A stretch of 39,384 bases of DNA from positions 1 through 39,384 of the forward strand of contig JALNWS010000010.1 in NCBI GenBank assembly GCA_023230755.1, read 5' to 3'. The position numbers were made by a program, and so were the translations under genes. Numbering within the stretch: position 1 is the first letter of the stretch; each line of letters starts with the position of its first letter. Origin of the DNA: Azoarcus sp. (GTDB lineage Bacteria > Pseudomonadota > Gammaproteobacteria > Burkholderiales > Rhodocyclaceae). The notes under the pieces are model-generated. The model had not been told where the DNA came from and did no database searches. It worked only from the letters and a program-made list of their open reading frames with translations. Positions 1 through 8,826 of the stretch are shown one piece after another.

Positions 1-1123
1 CGACGATCGCCATGCCATTCTCGATGGTCGCAAAAAAGCGTTCCTCTTCCTGGCGCAACACGTCCATCACCCGCTTTTCGGACGCTTTCAACTCGGGAAA
101 GGCAGCGCCCATTTCCAAGACCAGATCCGGCACCAGCCGGTTGAAGAAGGCGGCACGTGCACCGAGCTTGTAGCCGTGGCGAATGGCACGACGGATGATG
201 CGGCGAAGCACGTAACCGCGACCTTCATTGCCCGGAATCACGCCATCTGCAATCAGGAAGGAACAGGCGCGGATATGGTCTGCCAGCACCTTGAGCGAGG
301 GCGAGTCCATGTCTGCGCTGCTGGTTTCGCGCGCCGCCGCTGCGATCAGCGTCTGGAACAGATCGATCTCATAGTTGGCATGCACGCCCTGCAGCACTGC
401 CGACACCCGCTCCAGCCCCATGCCGGTATCCACCGAGGGCTTGGGCAGCGGATGCATCACGCCGGCCTCGTCGCGGTTGAACTGCATGAACACGTTGTTC
501 CAGATCTCGATGTAGCGATCGCCGTCTTCTTCTGGCGATCCCGGCGGGCCGCCCCAGATGTGGTCCCCGTGATCGTAGAAGATCTCGGTGCACGGCCCGC
601 ACGGACCGGTCTCGCCCATCATCCAGAAGTTATCGGATGCGTAGCGTGCGCCCTTGTTGTCGCCGATGCGGATCACACGCTCGGCCGGCACGCCCACTTC
701 CTTGGTCCAGATGTCGTAGGCCTCGTCATCCTCGGCATAGACGGTCACCCACAGCTTGTCCTTGGGCAACTTGAACACTTCGGTCAGCAACTCCCACGCG
801 TAGCTGATTGCATCGCGCTTGAAGTAGTCACCAAAGCTGAAATTTCCCAGCATTTCGAAGAAGGTGTGATGACGCGCGGTGTAGCCGACGTTTTCGAGGT
901 CGTTGTGCTTGCCGCCGGCACGAACGCATTTCTGCGACGTGGTCGCGCGGGTGTAGGGACGCTTGTCGAAGCCGAGAAAGACGTCCTTGAACTGATTCAT
1001 GCCCGCGTTAGTGAACAGCAGGGTTGGATCCTCGTGTGGCACCAGCGACGAAGAGGCCACGATCTGGTGGCCCTTCGATTCGAAGAACTTGAGGAACTTG
1101 TCGCGAATTTCGGCAGATTTCAT
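1..1123 (-). CDS. alaS: Alanyl-tRNA synthetase, N-terminal part (runs off the window)
   Basis: Charges tRNA-Ala with alanine in the cytoplasm. The minus-strand frame is open from the ATG at 1123 to the window edge, giving the first 374 residues of a protein that is usually about 870 residues long. It begins MKSAEIRDKFLKFF, the typical AlaRS start, and carries the class II catalytic core: TRATTSQKCVRAGGKHNDLE near residues 58-77, the motif 2 stretch RHHTFFEMLGNFSFGDYF near 84-101, and GETGPCGPCTEIF further on. The tRNA-recognition helices (RGYVLRRIIRRAIRHG) follow. The editing and C-Ala domains lie outside the window. It is divergent from the adenosyltransferase gene. No in-frame start lies just upstream of this ATG, and I see no strong ribosome binding site. 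Confidence 0.97.
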   Translation of the reverse strand, partial: MKSAEIRDKFLKFFESKGHQIVASSSLVPHEDPTLLFTNAGMNQFKDVFLGFDKRPYTRATTSQKCVRAGGKHNDLENVGYTARHHTFFEMLGNFSFGDYFKRDAISYAWELLTEVFKLPKDKLWVTVYAEDDEAYDIWTKEVGVPAERVIRIGDNKGARYASDNFWMMGETGPCGPCTEIFYDHGDHIWGGPPGSPEEDGDRYIEIWNNVFMQFNRDEAGVMHPLPKPSVDTGMGLERVSAVLQGVHANYEIDLFQTLIAAAARETSSADMDSPSLKVLADHIRACSFLIADGVIPGNEGRGYVLRRIIRRAIRHGYKLGARAAFFNRLVPDLVLEMGAAFPELKASEKRVMDVLRQEEERFFATIENGMAIV

Positions 1124-1231
1124 GGGGTTGGCATTCAGACAGGACGAGTTACCCGGCACAGCAGGCGAATGCATCAGTTTATCATGAGCGCAAAGCCCTT
1201 CCGCGCACGCACAGCGCCCGCCGCACTCATC

Positions 1232-1237
1232 TATAAT
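1232..1237 (+). promoter_or_regulatory. Candidate -10 box (TATAAT) of the adenosyltransferase gene
   Basis: A perfect TATAAT stands out in a GC-rich intergenic region 34 bp before the ATG at 1272. No good -35 box is seen at 16-18 bp. On the opposite strand the same AT-rich patch reads TTGAGT, 16 bp, TATAGA, so it may also serve alaS. Confidence 0.4.
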
Positions 1238-1271
1238 TTACGTTTACGTCAACTCAACAACAGGGGCCCGC

Positions 1272-1823
1272 ATGGGACACCGACTTTCCAAGATCTACAC
1301 CCGCACCGGCGACGCCGGCACCACCGGCCTCGGCGACGGCAAGCGGGTATCGAAGAACAGCCTGCGTATCCACACGCTCGGCGAGGTGGACGAGGTGAAC
1401 GCCATCATCGGCCTGCTGCTGTGCGAAGAATTGCCAGAAGATGTGCGGACGCTGATGACCAATGTCCAGCACGACCTGTTCGATCTCGGCGGCGAAGTGT
1501 GCATTCCCGGCATGAGCATGATCACCGGGAAGCAGGTTGACCACCTTGAGGCCGAACTCGATCGCTTCAACGAACCGCTCGAACCGCTGAAGGACTTCAT
1601 CCTGCCCGGCGGTACGCGCGCCGCCGCACTGGCACACCATGCCCGTACCGTGTGCCGCCGCGCTGAACGCGCGATTGTCGCGCTCGCGCTCGAAGAGGCC
1701 GTGAATGATGGACCGCGTCAGTACCTGAACCGCCTGTCAGATCTGCTCTTCGTTCTCGGTCGCGTGCTCAACCGTGCGGGTGGGCGGGGCGATGTACTGT
1801 GGCAGAAGAACAAGAACGCCTGA
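1272..1823 (+). CDS. pduO: Cob(I)alamin adenosyltransferase, PduO type
   Basis: Transfers the adenosyl group of ATP to cob(I)alamin, making coenzyme B12 in the cytoplasm. The 183-residue length fits the PduO/MMAB family. The ATP-binding N-terminal motif TRTGDAGTTGLGDG (residues 10-23) is present. So are the helical segments with HHARTVCRRAER and NRLSDLLFVLGRVLNR, which are family signatures. The ATG at 1272 follows an AACAACAGGGG stretch acting as a weak ribosome binding site, with a TATAAT box 34 bp upstream. It appears to be a single-gene unit, divergent from alaS and convergent with dinB. No B12-dependent enzyme is seen in the window, so its client is unknown. Confidence 0.93.
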   Translation: MGHRLSKIYTRTGDAGTTGLGDGKRVSKNSLRIHTLGEVDEVNAIIGLLLCEELPEDVRTLMTNVQHDLFDLGGEVCIPGMSMITGKQVDHLEAELDRFNEPLEPLKDFILPGGTRAAALAHHARTVCRRAERAIVALALEEAVNDGPRQYLNRLSDLLFVLGRVLNRAGGRGDVLWQKNKNA

Positions 1824-2046
1824 GCGCGTATTGCAGGAACGCGACCGCCTCCGATCATGCCTCATCCCTGATCGACGTCAGCCCCCTGCGCACTGACGAC
1901 GAGGTGGCCGCCTCCACAATCCACCCGCGGGCATCGACGCGCAGCCCGGCTTGATGCTGGCTCGCGCATCGACGCCGCATCAAGCACATGATCACTGACC
2001 CCGGCCTGGCGTGCCTGCCACAGTGGGACTGCGATCAAGGCCAGCC

Positions 2047-3162
2047 CTAGCCGAACAGCGCGATCTGCCCCGAGTCGTGTACGGTGCGCTGCGCCTCCGC
2101 AAAGCGTACCCCCACCCCGAGCAGACGCACCGGCAAACCGCGCCGGGCGTGCCCCTCGTCGAGCAGCGCGCTCCACACAGCGGCATCGGGGGCGGTCGCA
2201 ACGCACTCCACCGTCGTCTGCGAGAAATCAGCAAACTTTATTTTCACCACCGCCTTGTGCACCGGCCGCGTATCGCGAGCCCGCTCGAAACGGCGCGAAA
2301 ACTCGTCGACCAACGCCGGCAGTGCGGCATGGCAGGCAAGCAGATCCGGCAGATCCTTCACATAGGTTGTCTCAACCGACAGGGACTTGCGAATTCGATC
2401 GGGGCATACGGGCCGGTTGTCGATGCCACGGCACAGCCGATACAGAGCGGCACCGAAGCTGCCGAATTCACGCGCAAGGTCTGCGAGCGCCCATGACCGC
2501 AGGTCGCCACAGGTATCGACGCCAAGTCGCGCGAGCTTTGCTGCGGTCACCTTGCCCACACCGAACAACTTCTTGACTGCAAGTGCTTTCACGAATGCAT
2601 CGACATCGCGTGGTCGCACCACGAACTGGCCATTCGGCTTGTTCCAGTCGCTGGCGACCTTGGCAATGAACTTGTTCGGCGCAATGCCGGCCGACGCGGT
2701 GATGCCAACCTCGGTGTGGATGCGGGCACGGATTTCCTGCGCCATCAGCGTGGCCGACCCCTTGCAGCGCTCGACGCCAGTAACGTCGAGATAAGCTTCA
2801 TCCAGCGATAGCGGCTCTACCAGCGGCGTGTAATCGCGATAGATGTCGAGGATGTGGCGGGAAGCCGCCCGGTAACGTTCGAAGTCAGGCGGCAGCAGAA
2901 CGAGCTGCGGGCACAGCTTCTGCGCGCGCATGGTCGACATCGCGGAATGAACGCCGAAGGCGCGAGCCTCGTAGTTGCAGGTAGCGATCACGCCGCGCGT
3001 CTCTGCACGCCCCCCGACCGCTACCGGTCGCCCGACCAACGCCGGGTTGTCGCGCATCTCCACCGCCGCATAGAAACAGTCGCAATCGCAGTGAATGATC
3101 TTGCGCGAGCTTGTCGCATTTTCGGCAACTTCATATGAAGCGCCCGCCTCGCCCACCTGCAA
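2047..3162 (-). CDS. dinB: DNA polymerase IV (Y-family translesion polymerase)
   Basis: Error-prone polymerase that copies past DNA lesions. The Y-family core is clear: the first metal-binding motif in IIHCDCDCFYAAVEMRD, the GVIATCNYEARAFGVHSAM finger segment, and the catalytic SLDEAYLDVTG. Helix-hairpin-helix and little-finger regions follow, and the protein ends in QIALFG, a sliding-clamp-binding type tail. No ATG lies just upstream of the core in frame. I chose TTG at 3162 because an AGGGGGGAG Shine-Dalgarno lies 8 bp before it, giving 371 residues against 351 in E. coli. GTG at 3156 or 3171 is possible. The frame stays open far upstream, antisense to the lipase gene, but that part is not protein-like. 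No LexA box was recognised. Confidence 0.94.
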   Translation of the reverse strand: MQVGEAGASYEVAENATSSRKIIHCDCDCFYAAVEMRDNPALVGRPVAVGGRAETRGVIATCNYEARAFGVHSAMSTMRAQKLCPQLVLLPPDFERYRAASRHILDIYRDYTPLVEPLSLDEAYLDVTGVERCKGSATLMAQEIRARIHTEVGITASAGIAPNKFIAKVASDWNKPNGQFVVRPRDVDAFVKALAVKKLFGVGKVTAAKLARLGVDTCGDLRSWALADLAREFGSFGAALYRLCRGIDNRPVCPDRIRKSLSVETTYVKDLPDLLACHAALPALVDEFSRRFERARDTRPVHKAVVKIKFADFSQTTVECVATAPDAAVWSALLDEGHARRGLPVRLLGVGVRFAEAQRTVHDSGQIALFG

Positions 3163-3372
3163 TTGAATCACTCCCCCCTTGTCTGGCAGCGCAGCGAACC
3201 CGCTGAGCGCCCGAACCCGGATGATCGGGCCACGCCTCCCCGGGCGCAAGCGCAACTTCATGCCCAAGGTAAAACAACGACGGCCACAAGCCGCAGCCCG
3301 TTGACACACAGGCTGACAGCACGCGAGCATACGTGCATGCTTGAGTCCACCGACCGGGCACGGGAGTACACC

Positions 3373-4398
3373 ATGCTGTTTCGCCATCGTCCCTCCAATA
3401 CCGTCAGCCTCGCCCTGCAGGGCGGCGGCGCCCATGGCGCCTTCACCTGGGGCGTGCTGGATGCCTTGCTGGAGGATGGGCGACTGAGCTTCGACGGTGT
3501 CAGCGGCACCAGCGCTGGCGCAATGAACGCGGTGGTGCTGGCCAGCGGACTGCTGCAGGGCGGGCGCGACGGAGCTCGCGCTGCGCTCGAACGGTTCTGG
3601 CATGCCGTCGCAGCGAGCGCGCCGGCCGAACTCCCCTTCAATCAGGGGGACGAGGCCAGCGCAGGCATGTCTGCGGGGATTCGGATGATGCTGCAGTGGG
3701 CGCGCAATTTTTCGCCCGAACAGCTCAATCCTTTCGACGTTGATCCCCTGCGCGACCTTCTCAACGCCCAGATCGACTTCGATCATCTGCGCGCATCCTG
3801 TCCGGTAAAGCTCTTCGTCGCCGCCACCCATGCCAACACCGGCAAGCTCAGACTGTTCTCCGCCGCCGAAATGAGCGCAGCCGCAGTGCTTGCCTCGGCC
3901 TGCCTGCCTTCGCTTCACCGCGCGATCGAGATTGATGGCGAGCCCTACTGGGACGGTGCCTACTCGGCCAACCCTGCGGTTTTCCCGCTGTTCTACGACT
4001 GCGCTGCGCGCGACATCCTGCTCGTGCTGCTAAGCCCTCTGCTGCACGGTGAAACACCGCACAGCGCAGACGAAATCCGCGCGCGCTCGCTGGACCTTGC
4101 TTTCAACTCGACCTTTCTGCGCGAGATGCGCATGTTCGCTCACGCCCGCGAATATGCCGGCAACAGCCTGCTACCCCGTGGCCGGCTGGAACGGCGCCTG
4201 CAACGCACCCACTTCCACCTCATAGAGGCCGACGAACTGTTGAGCCAGCTTGCGTCCGAAACACGACTGACACCGAGCCTCACCTTCGTAAACATGCTCC
4301 GGGATCAGGGCCGGGCCCGGACCAAGGCCTGGCTGGCGGCGCACTATTCCGCACTCGGGCGGCGCTCCTCGGTCAACATCGGCAAGATGTTCTACTGA
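3373..4398 (+). CDS. Patatin-like phospholipase
   Basis: Serine lipid acyl hydrolase of the patatin/RssA type. With the ATG at 3373 (GGGAG seven bases upstream) the protein has 341 residues. It shows the oxyanion-hole glycine loop GGGAHG (residues 17-22), the nucleophile elbow GTSAG with Ser47, and the DGA motif with the catalytic aspartate at about residue 194, so the Ser-Asp dyad is complete. An upstream in-frame ATG at 3337 (MLESTDRA...) would add 12 residues but lacks a Shine-Dalgarno. No signal peptide or membrane segment is seen, so it is probably cytoplasmic or peripheral. It is divergent from dinB and convergent with aroG. Substrate unknown. Confidence 0.9.
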   Translation: MLFRHRPSNTVSLALQGGGAHGAFTWGVLDALLEDGRLSFDGVSGTSAGAMNAVVLASGLLQGGRDGARAALERFWHAVAASAPAELPFNQGDEASAGMSAGIRMMLQWARNFSPEQLNPFDVDPLRDLLNAQIDFDHLRASCPVKLFVAATHANTGKLRLFSAAEMSAAAVLASACLPSLHRAIEIDGEPYWDGAYSANPAVFPLFYDCAARDILLVLLSPLLHGETPHSADEIRARSLDLAFNSTFLREMRMFAHAREYAGNSLLPRGRLERRLQRTHFHLIEADELLSQLASETRLTPSLTFVNMLRDQGRARTKAWLAAHYSALGRRSSVNIGKMFY

Positions 4399-4423
4399 AC
4401 CCGCCTCATCGTGCGCGACAATG

Positions 4424-4450
4424 AAAAACGGGAGCACACAGCCCCCGTTT
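4424..4450 (-). terminator. Intrinsic terminator between the lipase and aroG
   Basis: Inverted repeat AAACGGG (4426-4432) / CCCGTTT (4444-4450) with an 11-base loop. Read on the minus strand it ends CCCGTTTTT, so it best serves aroG. It lies between two convergent genes and may act both ways. Confidence 0.65.
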
Positions 4451-4472
4451 CGATACTGGCCTCCGCCGGCAA

Positions 4473-5558
4473 TCATTCCATCTCGGCAGCACGCTCCACC
4501 CGCCGCTGGCGCACACCCTCGGCGAGGGTATCGAGCACCAGAACGCTGTCGTCCCAGCCGATGCAGGCATCGGTAATGCTTTGGCCGTACTCCAGTTCCA
4601 CGCCGGGCTTGAGGTCCTGACGGCCCTCCTTGAGGTGTGACTCGACCATTACACCGATGATGCGATCTTCGCCAGCGGCCATCTGCCCGGCGACGTCCTT
4701 GGCGACCTCAATCTGCAGGCGGTGCTGTTTGCGGCTGTTGGCGTGGGAGAAATCGACCATCACTTTGCCCGGCACGCCACCGGCCACAAGATCCTTGCAC
4801 GCGGCATCCACGCTCTCGGCATCGTAGTTGGGCGCCTTGCCGCCGCGGAGAATGGCATGGCAGTCCTCGTTGCCGCGCGTGGTGACGATGGCTGAATGCC
4901 CGGCCTTGGTGACGCTGAGAAAATGGTGCGGTGCCTGCGCGGCCTTGATCGCATCGACCGCGATCCGCACATTGCCGTCGGTGCCATTCTTGAACCCGAC
5001 CGGACACGACAGGCCCGACGCCAGCTCGCGGTGCACCTGACTCTCGGTGGTGCGCGCACCAATTGCGCCCCAGGTGATGAGGTCGGCGATATATTGCGGC
5101 GTGATCATGTCCAGGAACTCGGTCGCCGCCGGCAACCCGATCTCGTTGATCTCCCACAGCAGCTTGCGCGCCATTCGCACGCCTTCATTGATGGCGTAGC
5201 TGTTGTCGAGATACGGGTCGTTGATCAGCCCCTTCCAGCCCACCGTCGTACGCGGCTTCTCGAAATAGACACGCATCACGATCAGCAGATCATCCTTGAG
5301 CCGTTCTGCCTCCGCCTTCAACTTGCGAGCATATTCCAGCGCAGCCTTGGGGTCGTGGATGGAACACGGCCCGATCACCACGAGCAGACGATCGTCGGCA
5401 CCGTAAAGGATTCGATGGATGGCCTGCCGTGCCTCGTATGCAACTTCCGCAGCTTTCGGCGTAGCTGGAAACTCCCGCAGCACGTGCGCAGGCGGTACCA
5501 ACTCCTTGATTTCGGAAATGCGGACGTCGTCGATATGAATCTTCATTGAGGCGGACAT
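4473..5558 (-). CDS. aroG: 3-deoxy-7-phosphoheptulonate synthase (class I DAHP synthase)
   Basis: Condenses phosphoenolpyruvate and erythrose-4-phosphate in the first step of aromatic amino acid synthesis. The 361-residue protein has the AroF/G/H architecture: an N-terminal regulatory segment starting around VRISEIKELVPPAHVLREFP, then VVIGPCSIHDPKAALEYA with the metal-binding cysteine, MRVYFEKPRTTVGWKGLIND, GARTTESQVHRELASGLSCP, GFKNGTDGN, and the C-terminal VMVDFSHANSRKQ and GVMVESHL motifs. The ATG at 5558 has AGGG eight bases upstream. A second ATG at 5546 lacks a ribosome binding site. The effector (Phe, Tyr or Trp) cannot be read safely from the sequence. It is a single gene with its own terminator. 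Confidence 0.96.
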   Translation of the reverse strand: MSASMKIHIDDVRISEIKELVPPAHVLREFPATPKAAEVAYEARQAIHRILYGADDRLLVVIGPCSIHDPKAALEYARKLKAEAERLKDDLLIVMRVYFEKPRTTVGWKGLINDPYLDNSYAINEGVRMARKLLWEINEIGLPAATEFLDMITPQYIADLITWGAIGARTTESQVHRELASGLSCPVGFKNGTDGNVRIAVDAIKAAQAPHHFLSVTKAGHSAIVTTRGNEDCHAILRGGKAPNYDAESVDAACKDLVAGGVPGKVMVDFSHANSRKQHRLQIEVAKDVAGQMAAGEDRIIGVMVESHLKEGRQDLKPGVELEYGQSITDACIGWDDSVLVLDTLAEGVRQRRVERAAEME

Positions 5559-5864
5559 GGCAAAAACCCTGCGTTCAGGCGGAAGGAAGCCCTCAATTCT
5601 AGCCCAAGTCCCTGCCACGCTGCGCCCCGGTCGCAAAGGACGGGATCCCGTCGTCGCTGGAGAAGTCGTGCACCGAACGCGCTCCGGACATCTGCACCGA
5701 TGCATGTACGGAGAACCCTTTTGCCCATACTGCGTCATACGGGGGCTTTACCGCGACCTGCGCGGCGCGCTTGCGGACCGGTGTAAGAATCCATCCCCAT
5801 TCGGCGACTGATTGGAAACCGGACTCCATTGCCCTGCCGCCATTCCCCAATACGGACCACGATC
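5559..5864. promoter_or_regulatory. Divergent control region between aroG and msrP
   Basis: This 306 bp stretch has no convincing gene. On the minus strand a TAGAAT -10-like box (bases 5601-5596) lies 38 bp before the aroG start, without a good -35. A perfect 14-bp palindrome, GACGGGATCCCGTC, occupies 5639-5652, about 80-95 bp upstream of the aroG start, and could be an operator. I see no clear promoter for msrP. Confidence 0.4.
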
Positions 5865-6809
<945 letters not shown>

Positions 6810-6822
6810 GTATCCTCGCCGG

Positions 6823-7506
6823 ATGACTACTGCAATGCGAACCGTCAGCGCCGACCAGATCGGCGCGATCAAGGCCTTTCTCTTCCTGTTGTGCCTGATT
6901 CCCGGTGCCCAGCTCGTTCTCGGCTGGCGTGCCGACCAGCTCGGTGCCAACCCGATCGAGTACATCACTCACGCCACCGGCAGCTGGACGCTGCGCTTTC
7001 TGCTGATCACGCTCGCCGTCACACCGCTGCGGCGCTATACCGGCCTGCACTGGCTGGTGCGGCTGCGCCGCATGCTCGGGCTGTTTGCGTTTGCCTACGG
7101 GGTCGCGCACTTCGCCATCTATCTGTGGCTGGACCAGTATTTCGACTGGGCTGCCATCGCCAAGGACATCCTGAAGCGTCCCTACATCACGGTCGGCTTC
7201 ACTGCACTGGTGCTGATGGCGCCGCTCGCAGCGACTTCGAGCAATGCCGCCATCAAGCGCCTCGGCGGGCGGCGCTGGCAGGCGCTGCACCGCTCGATAT
7301 ACGCCATTGCGATCTTCGGTGTGCTGCACTACTGGTGGCTGGTGAAGGCAGACATCCTGCAGCCGGTGCTCTACGGCGTGATTCTCGCCGCACTGCTGGG
7401 CGTGCGCGCCTGGTGGCGCGAACAGGAGCGACGCAGGCAGTTGTCCACACCGCCACCGGTCGCACCCTCGATCAAGGGCAAGATCATCCGCATCGTGCCC
7501 AAATGA
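6823..7506 (+). CDS. msrQ: Heme-binding membrane subunit MsrQ
   Basis: Inner-membrane b-type cytochrome that passes electrons to MsrP. The 227-residue protein has about six hydrophobic helices, with conserved histidines in FAYGVAHFAIYLWL and in the RRWQALHRSIYAIAIFGVLHYWW segment that fit the heme-ligating ferric-reductase-like core. The C-terminus is short and basic. The ATG at 6823 lies 13 bp after msrP; a second in-frame ATG is at 6835. No separate promoter is visible, so translation and transcription are probably coupled to msrP. A long hairpin follows the stop codon. Confidence 0.94.
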   Translation: MTTAMRTVSADQIGAIKAFLFLLCLIPGAQLVLGWRADQLGANPIEYITHATGSWTLRFLLITLAVTPLRRYTGLHWLVRLRRMLGLFAFAYGVAHFAIYLWLDQYFDWAAIAKDILKRPYITVGFTALVLMAPLAATSSNAAIKRLGGRRWQALHRSIYAIAIFGVLHYWWLVKADILQPVLYGVILAALLGVRAWWREQERRRQLSTPPPVAPSIKGKIIRIVPK

Positions 7507-7508
7507 AC

Positions 7509-7549
7509 ATCGGCCCCGGCTGCGCCGGAAATGCGCAGGCGGGGCCGAT
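7509..7549. terminator. Strong hairpin between msrPQ and mog (bidirectional terminator)
   Basis: ATCGGCCCCG (7509-7518) pairs with CGGGGCCGAT (7540-7549). After one G-G mismatch the stem continues with CTGCGC / GCGCAG, about 16 pairs around a 7-base loop. No clear T-run follows on either strand. Its position between convergent stop codons supports a terminator. Confidence 0.6.
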
Positions 7550-7575
7550 GACTCCGGACCGGATCAATGCCGGAA

Positions 7576-8166
7576 TCAGGCCTGCTTTGGCCGGGTCGCG
7601 TGCTTCGGACGCCAGGCCTTGATCACCGTTTCATCGGTTTCGACATAGGGACCGCCCATGAGGTCGATGCAATACGGCGTGGCGGCGAAGATCCCCACAT
7701 GCACCACGCTGCCATCGGCCGCCCGTACCCCTTCGAGGGTTTCCTTGATCGACTTCGGCTGCCCCGGCAGATTGATGATCAGCGTCTTGCCACGAATCAC
7801 AGCAACCTGGCGCGACAGAATCGCCGTCGGCACGAAATTCAGACTGATGCGACGCATCTCTTCGCCATAGCCGGGCATCTCCTTGTCGCCCACGGCCAGC
7901 GTCGCCTCCGGCGTGACGTCGCGCGGCGAAGGACCGGTGCCGCCGGTGGTAAGGACCAGCGAACAGCCGGCCTGGTCTGCGAGCTCGATCAGGGTTTGCT
8001 CGATGACCGGCCGCTCGTCCGGAATCAGGCGCGTCTCGGCCGACCACGGCGAGGTCAGCGCCTTGCCCAGCCAGTCCTTCAGCGCGGGAATGCCCTGATC
8101 TTCGTAACGGCCGTCGGAAGCCCGGTCACTGATCGAGACCAGACCAATCTTGATGTGTTCGCTCAT
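7576..8166 (-). CDS. mog: Molybdopterin adenylyltransferase
   Basis: Activates molybdopterin with ATP to give adenylyl-molybdopterin, the step before molybdenum insertion. The 196-residue length matches E. coli Mog (195). The MoaB/Mog signature TTGGTGPSPRDVTPEAT, the start IKIGLVSISDRAS and the segment GKTLIINLPGQPKSIKETLE are all present. It overlaps the end of darP by four bases (ATGA), so it is co-transcribed and probably translationally coupled with darP. It sits tail-to-tail with msrPQ, a molybdoenzyme system, which makes functional sense although the two are on different strands. Confidence 0.96.
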   Translation of the reverse strand: MSEHIKIGLVSISDRASDGRYEDQGIPALKDWLGKALTSPWSAETRLIPDERPVIEQTLIELADQAGCSLVLTTGGTGPSPRDVTPEATLAVGDKEMPGYGEEMRRISLNFVPTAILSRQVAVIRGKTLIINLPGQPKSIKETLEGVRAADGSVVHVGIFAATPYCIDLMGGPYVETDETVIKAWRPKHATRPKQA

Positions 8167-8762
8167 GCATTCTCCACGTCATCGCTGTCGTCGGGCTCGT
8201 CTTCATCACCCGCATCCTCGGCTGCACCCGCACGATCGAGATCGCGCAAGACCTTGAAGATCTCGCGGAAGGCCTTGGGCGGCTTGTTGTGCTCACGCTC
8301 CTTGATCGCATTACGGCGCAGGGTGCGCAGGTGCTGGATATCAACCTCCGGCCAGGTCTCGACCACGTACTCGATGACCTTCTCATCTTCGACCAGGTCG
8401 CTACGCAGCTTTTCCAGCCGGTGCTGCCGGGCCACCTCGGCCGAAGACGCACCACGGAAGAGTTCGAGCTGAGCCTGAATCGGTTCCGGATCGACGCCTC
8501 GCATCAGCTTGCCGATGTATTGCATCTGGCGACGCAGGGCTTCGTCCCGGCGGGTCAGGCGCTGCGCGTCGCGAATCGCAACAAACAGGGATTCGGGCAG
8601 CGGCACCTTGCGCAGGCGGCTCGGCGGCAGCGCAACGAGCTCGGCGCCCAGGTCCTGCAGCGCCTGCATTGCACGCTTGCGGCTGCTCTTGCTCGGCGGT
8701 TCGAGCTCGGACTCGTCGTCTTGCGGGCCGTTGGAACGGGGGGAATCAGCGTGAGAGACCAT
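8163..8762 (-). CDS. darP: Ribosome-associated protein DarP (YjgA, DUF615)
   Basis: Small factor of the YjgA family, shown in E. coli to assist late 50S subunit assembly. The 199-residue protein has a charged, probably disordered N-terminus, then the conserved core SKSSRKRAMQALQDLGAELV, RDAQRLTRRDEALRRQMQYIGKLMR and the C-terminal KAFREIFKVLRDL, ending in an acidic tail rich in D and E. It is mostly helical. It is the first gene of a darP-mog pair (four-base overlap) and divergent from pmbA. A perfect -10 box lies upstream. The acidic tail is longer than I would expect from E. coli YjgA. Confidence 0.93.
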   Translation of the reverse strand: MVSHADSPRSNGPQDDESELEPPSKSSRKRAMQALQDLGAELVALPPSRLRKVPLPESLFVAIRDAQRLTRRDEALRRQMQYIGKLMRGVDPEPIQAQLELFRGASSAEVARQHRLEKLRSDLVEDEKVIEYVVETWPEVDIQHLRTLRRNAIKEREHNKPPKAFREIFKVLRDLDRAGAAEDAGDEDEPDDSDDVENA

Positions 8763-8795
8763 CGTAAGGCAAGCATCGGGCGGGATCGGGTTAAG

Positions 8796-8801
8796 ATTAT
8801 A
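8796..8801 (-). promoter_or_regulatory. Candidate -10 box (TATAAT) for darP-mog
   Basis: On the minus strand bases 8801-8796 read TATAAT, 33 bp before the darP start codon. The best -35 (CTGAAG at a 16 bp spacer) is poor. Confidence 0.45.
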
Positions 8802-8826
8802 GCCTTTGCTTACCGGTCTTCAGTCC

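Noticed and set aside
176..1540. 454-codon plus-strand open frame across alaS
   Set aside because: It is antisense to the clear AlaRS sequence and then overlaps the adenosyltransferase in another frame. Composition (His, Arg, Val rich) is that of a shadow frame.
3301..3330. TTGACA at 3301-3306 as a promoter for the patatin-like gene
   Set aside because: The -35 match is perfect but nothing like a -10 box occurs at 16-18 bp.
3163..3918. The dinB frame stays open upstream for another 250 codons on the minus strand
   Set aside because: It is antisense to the patatin-like gene, whose own motifs are excellent, and the extension has no family resemblance. The DinB core begins right after 3162, so this is a GC-rich shadow frame.
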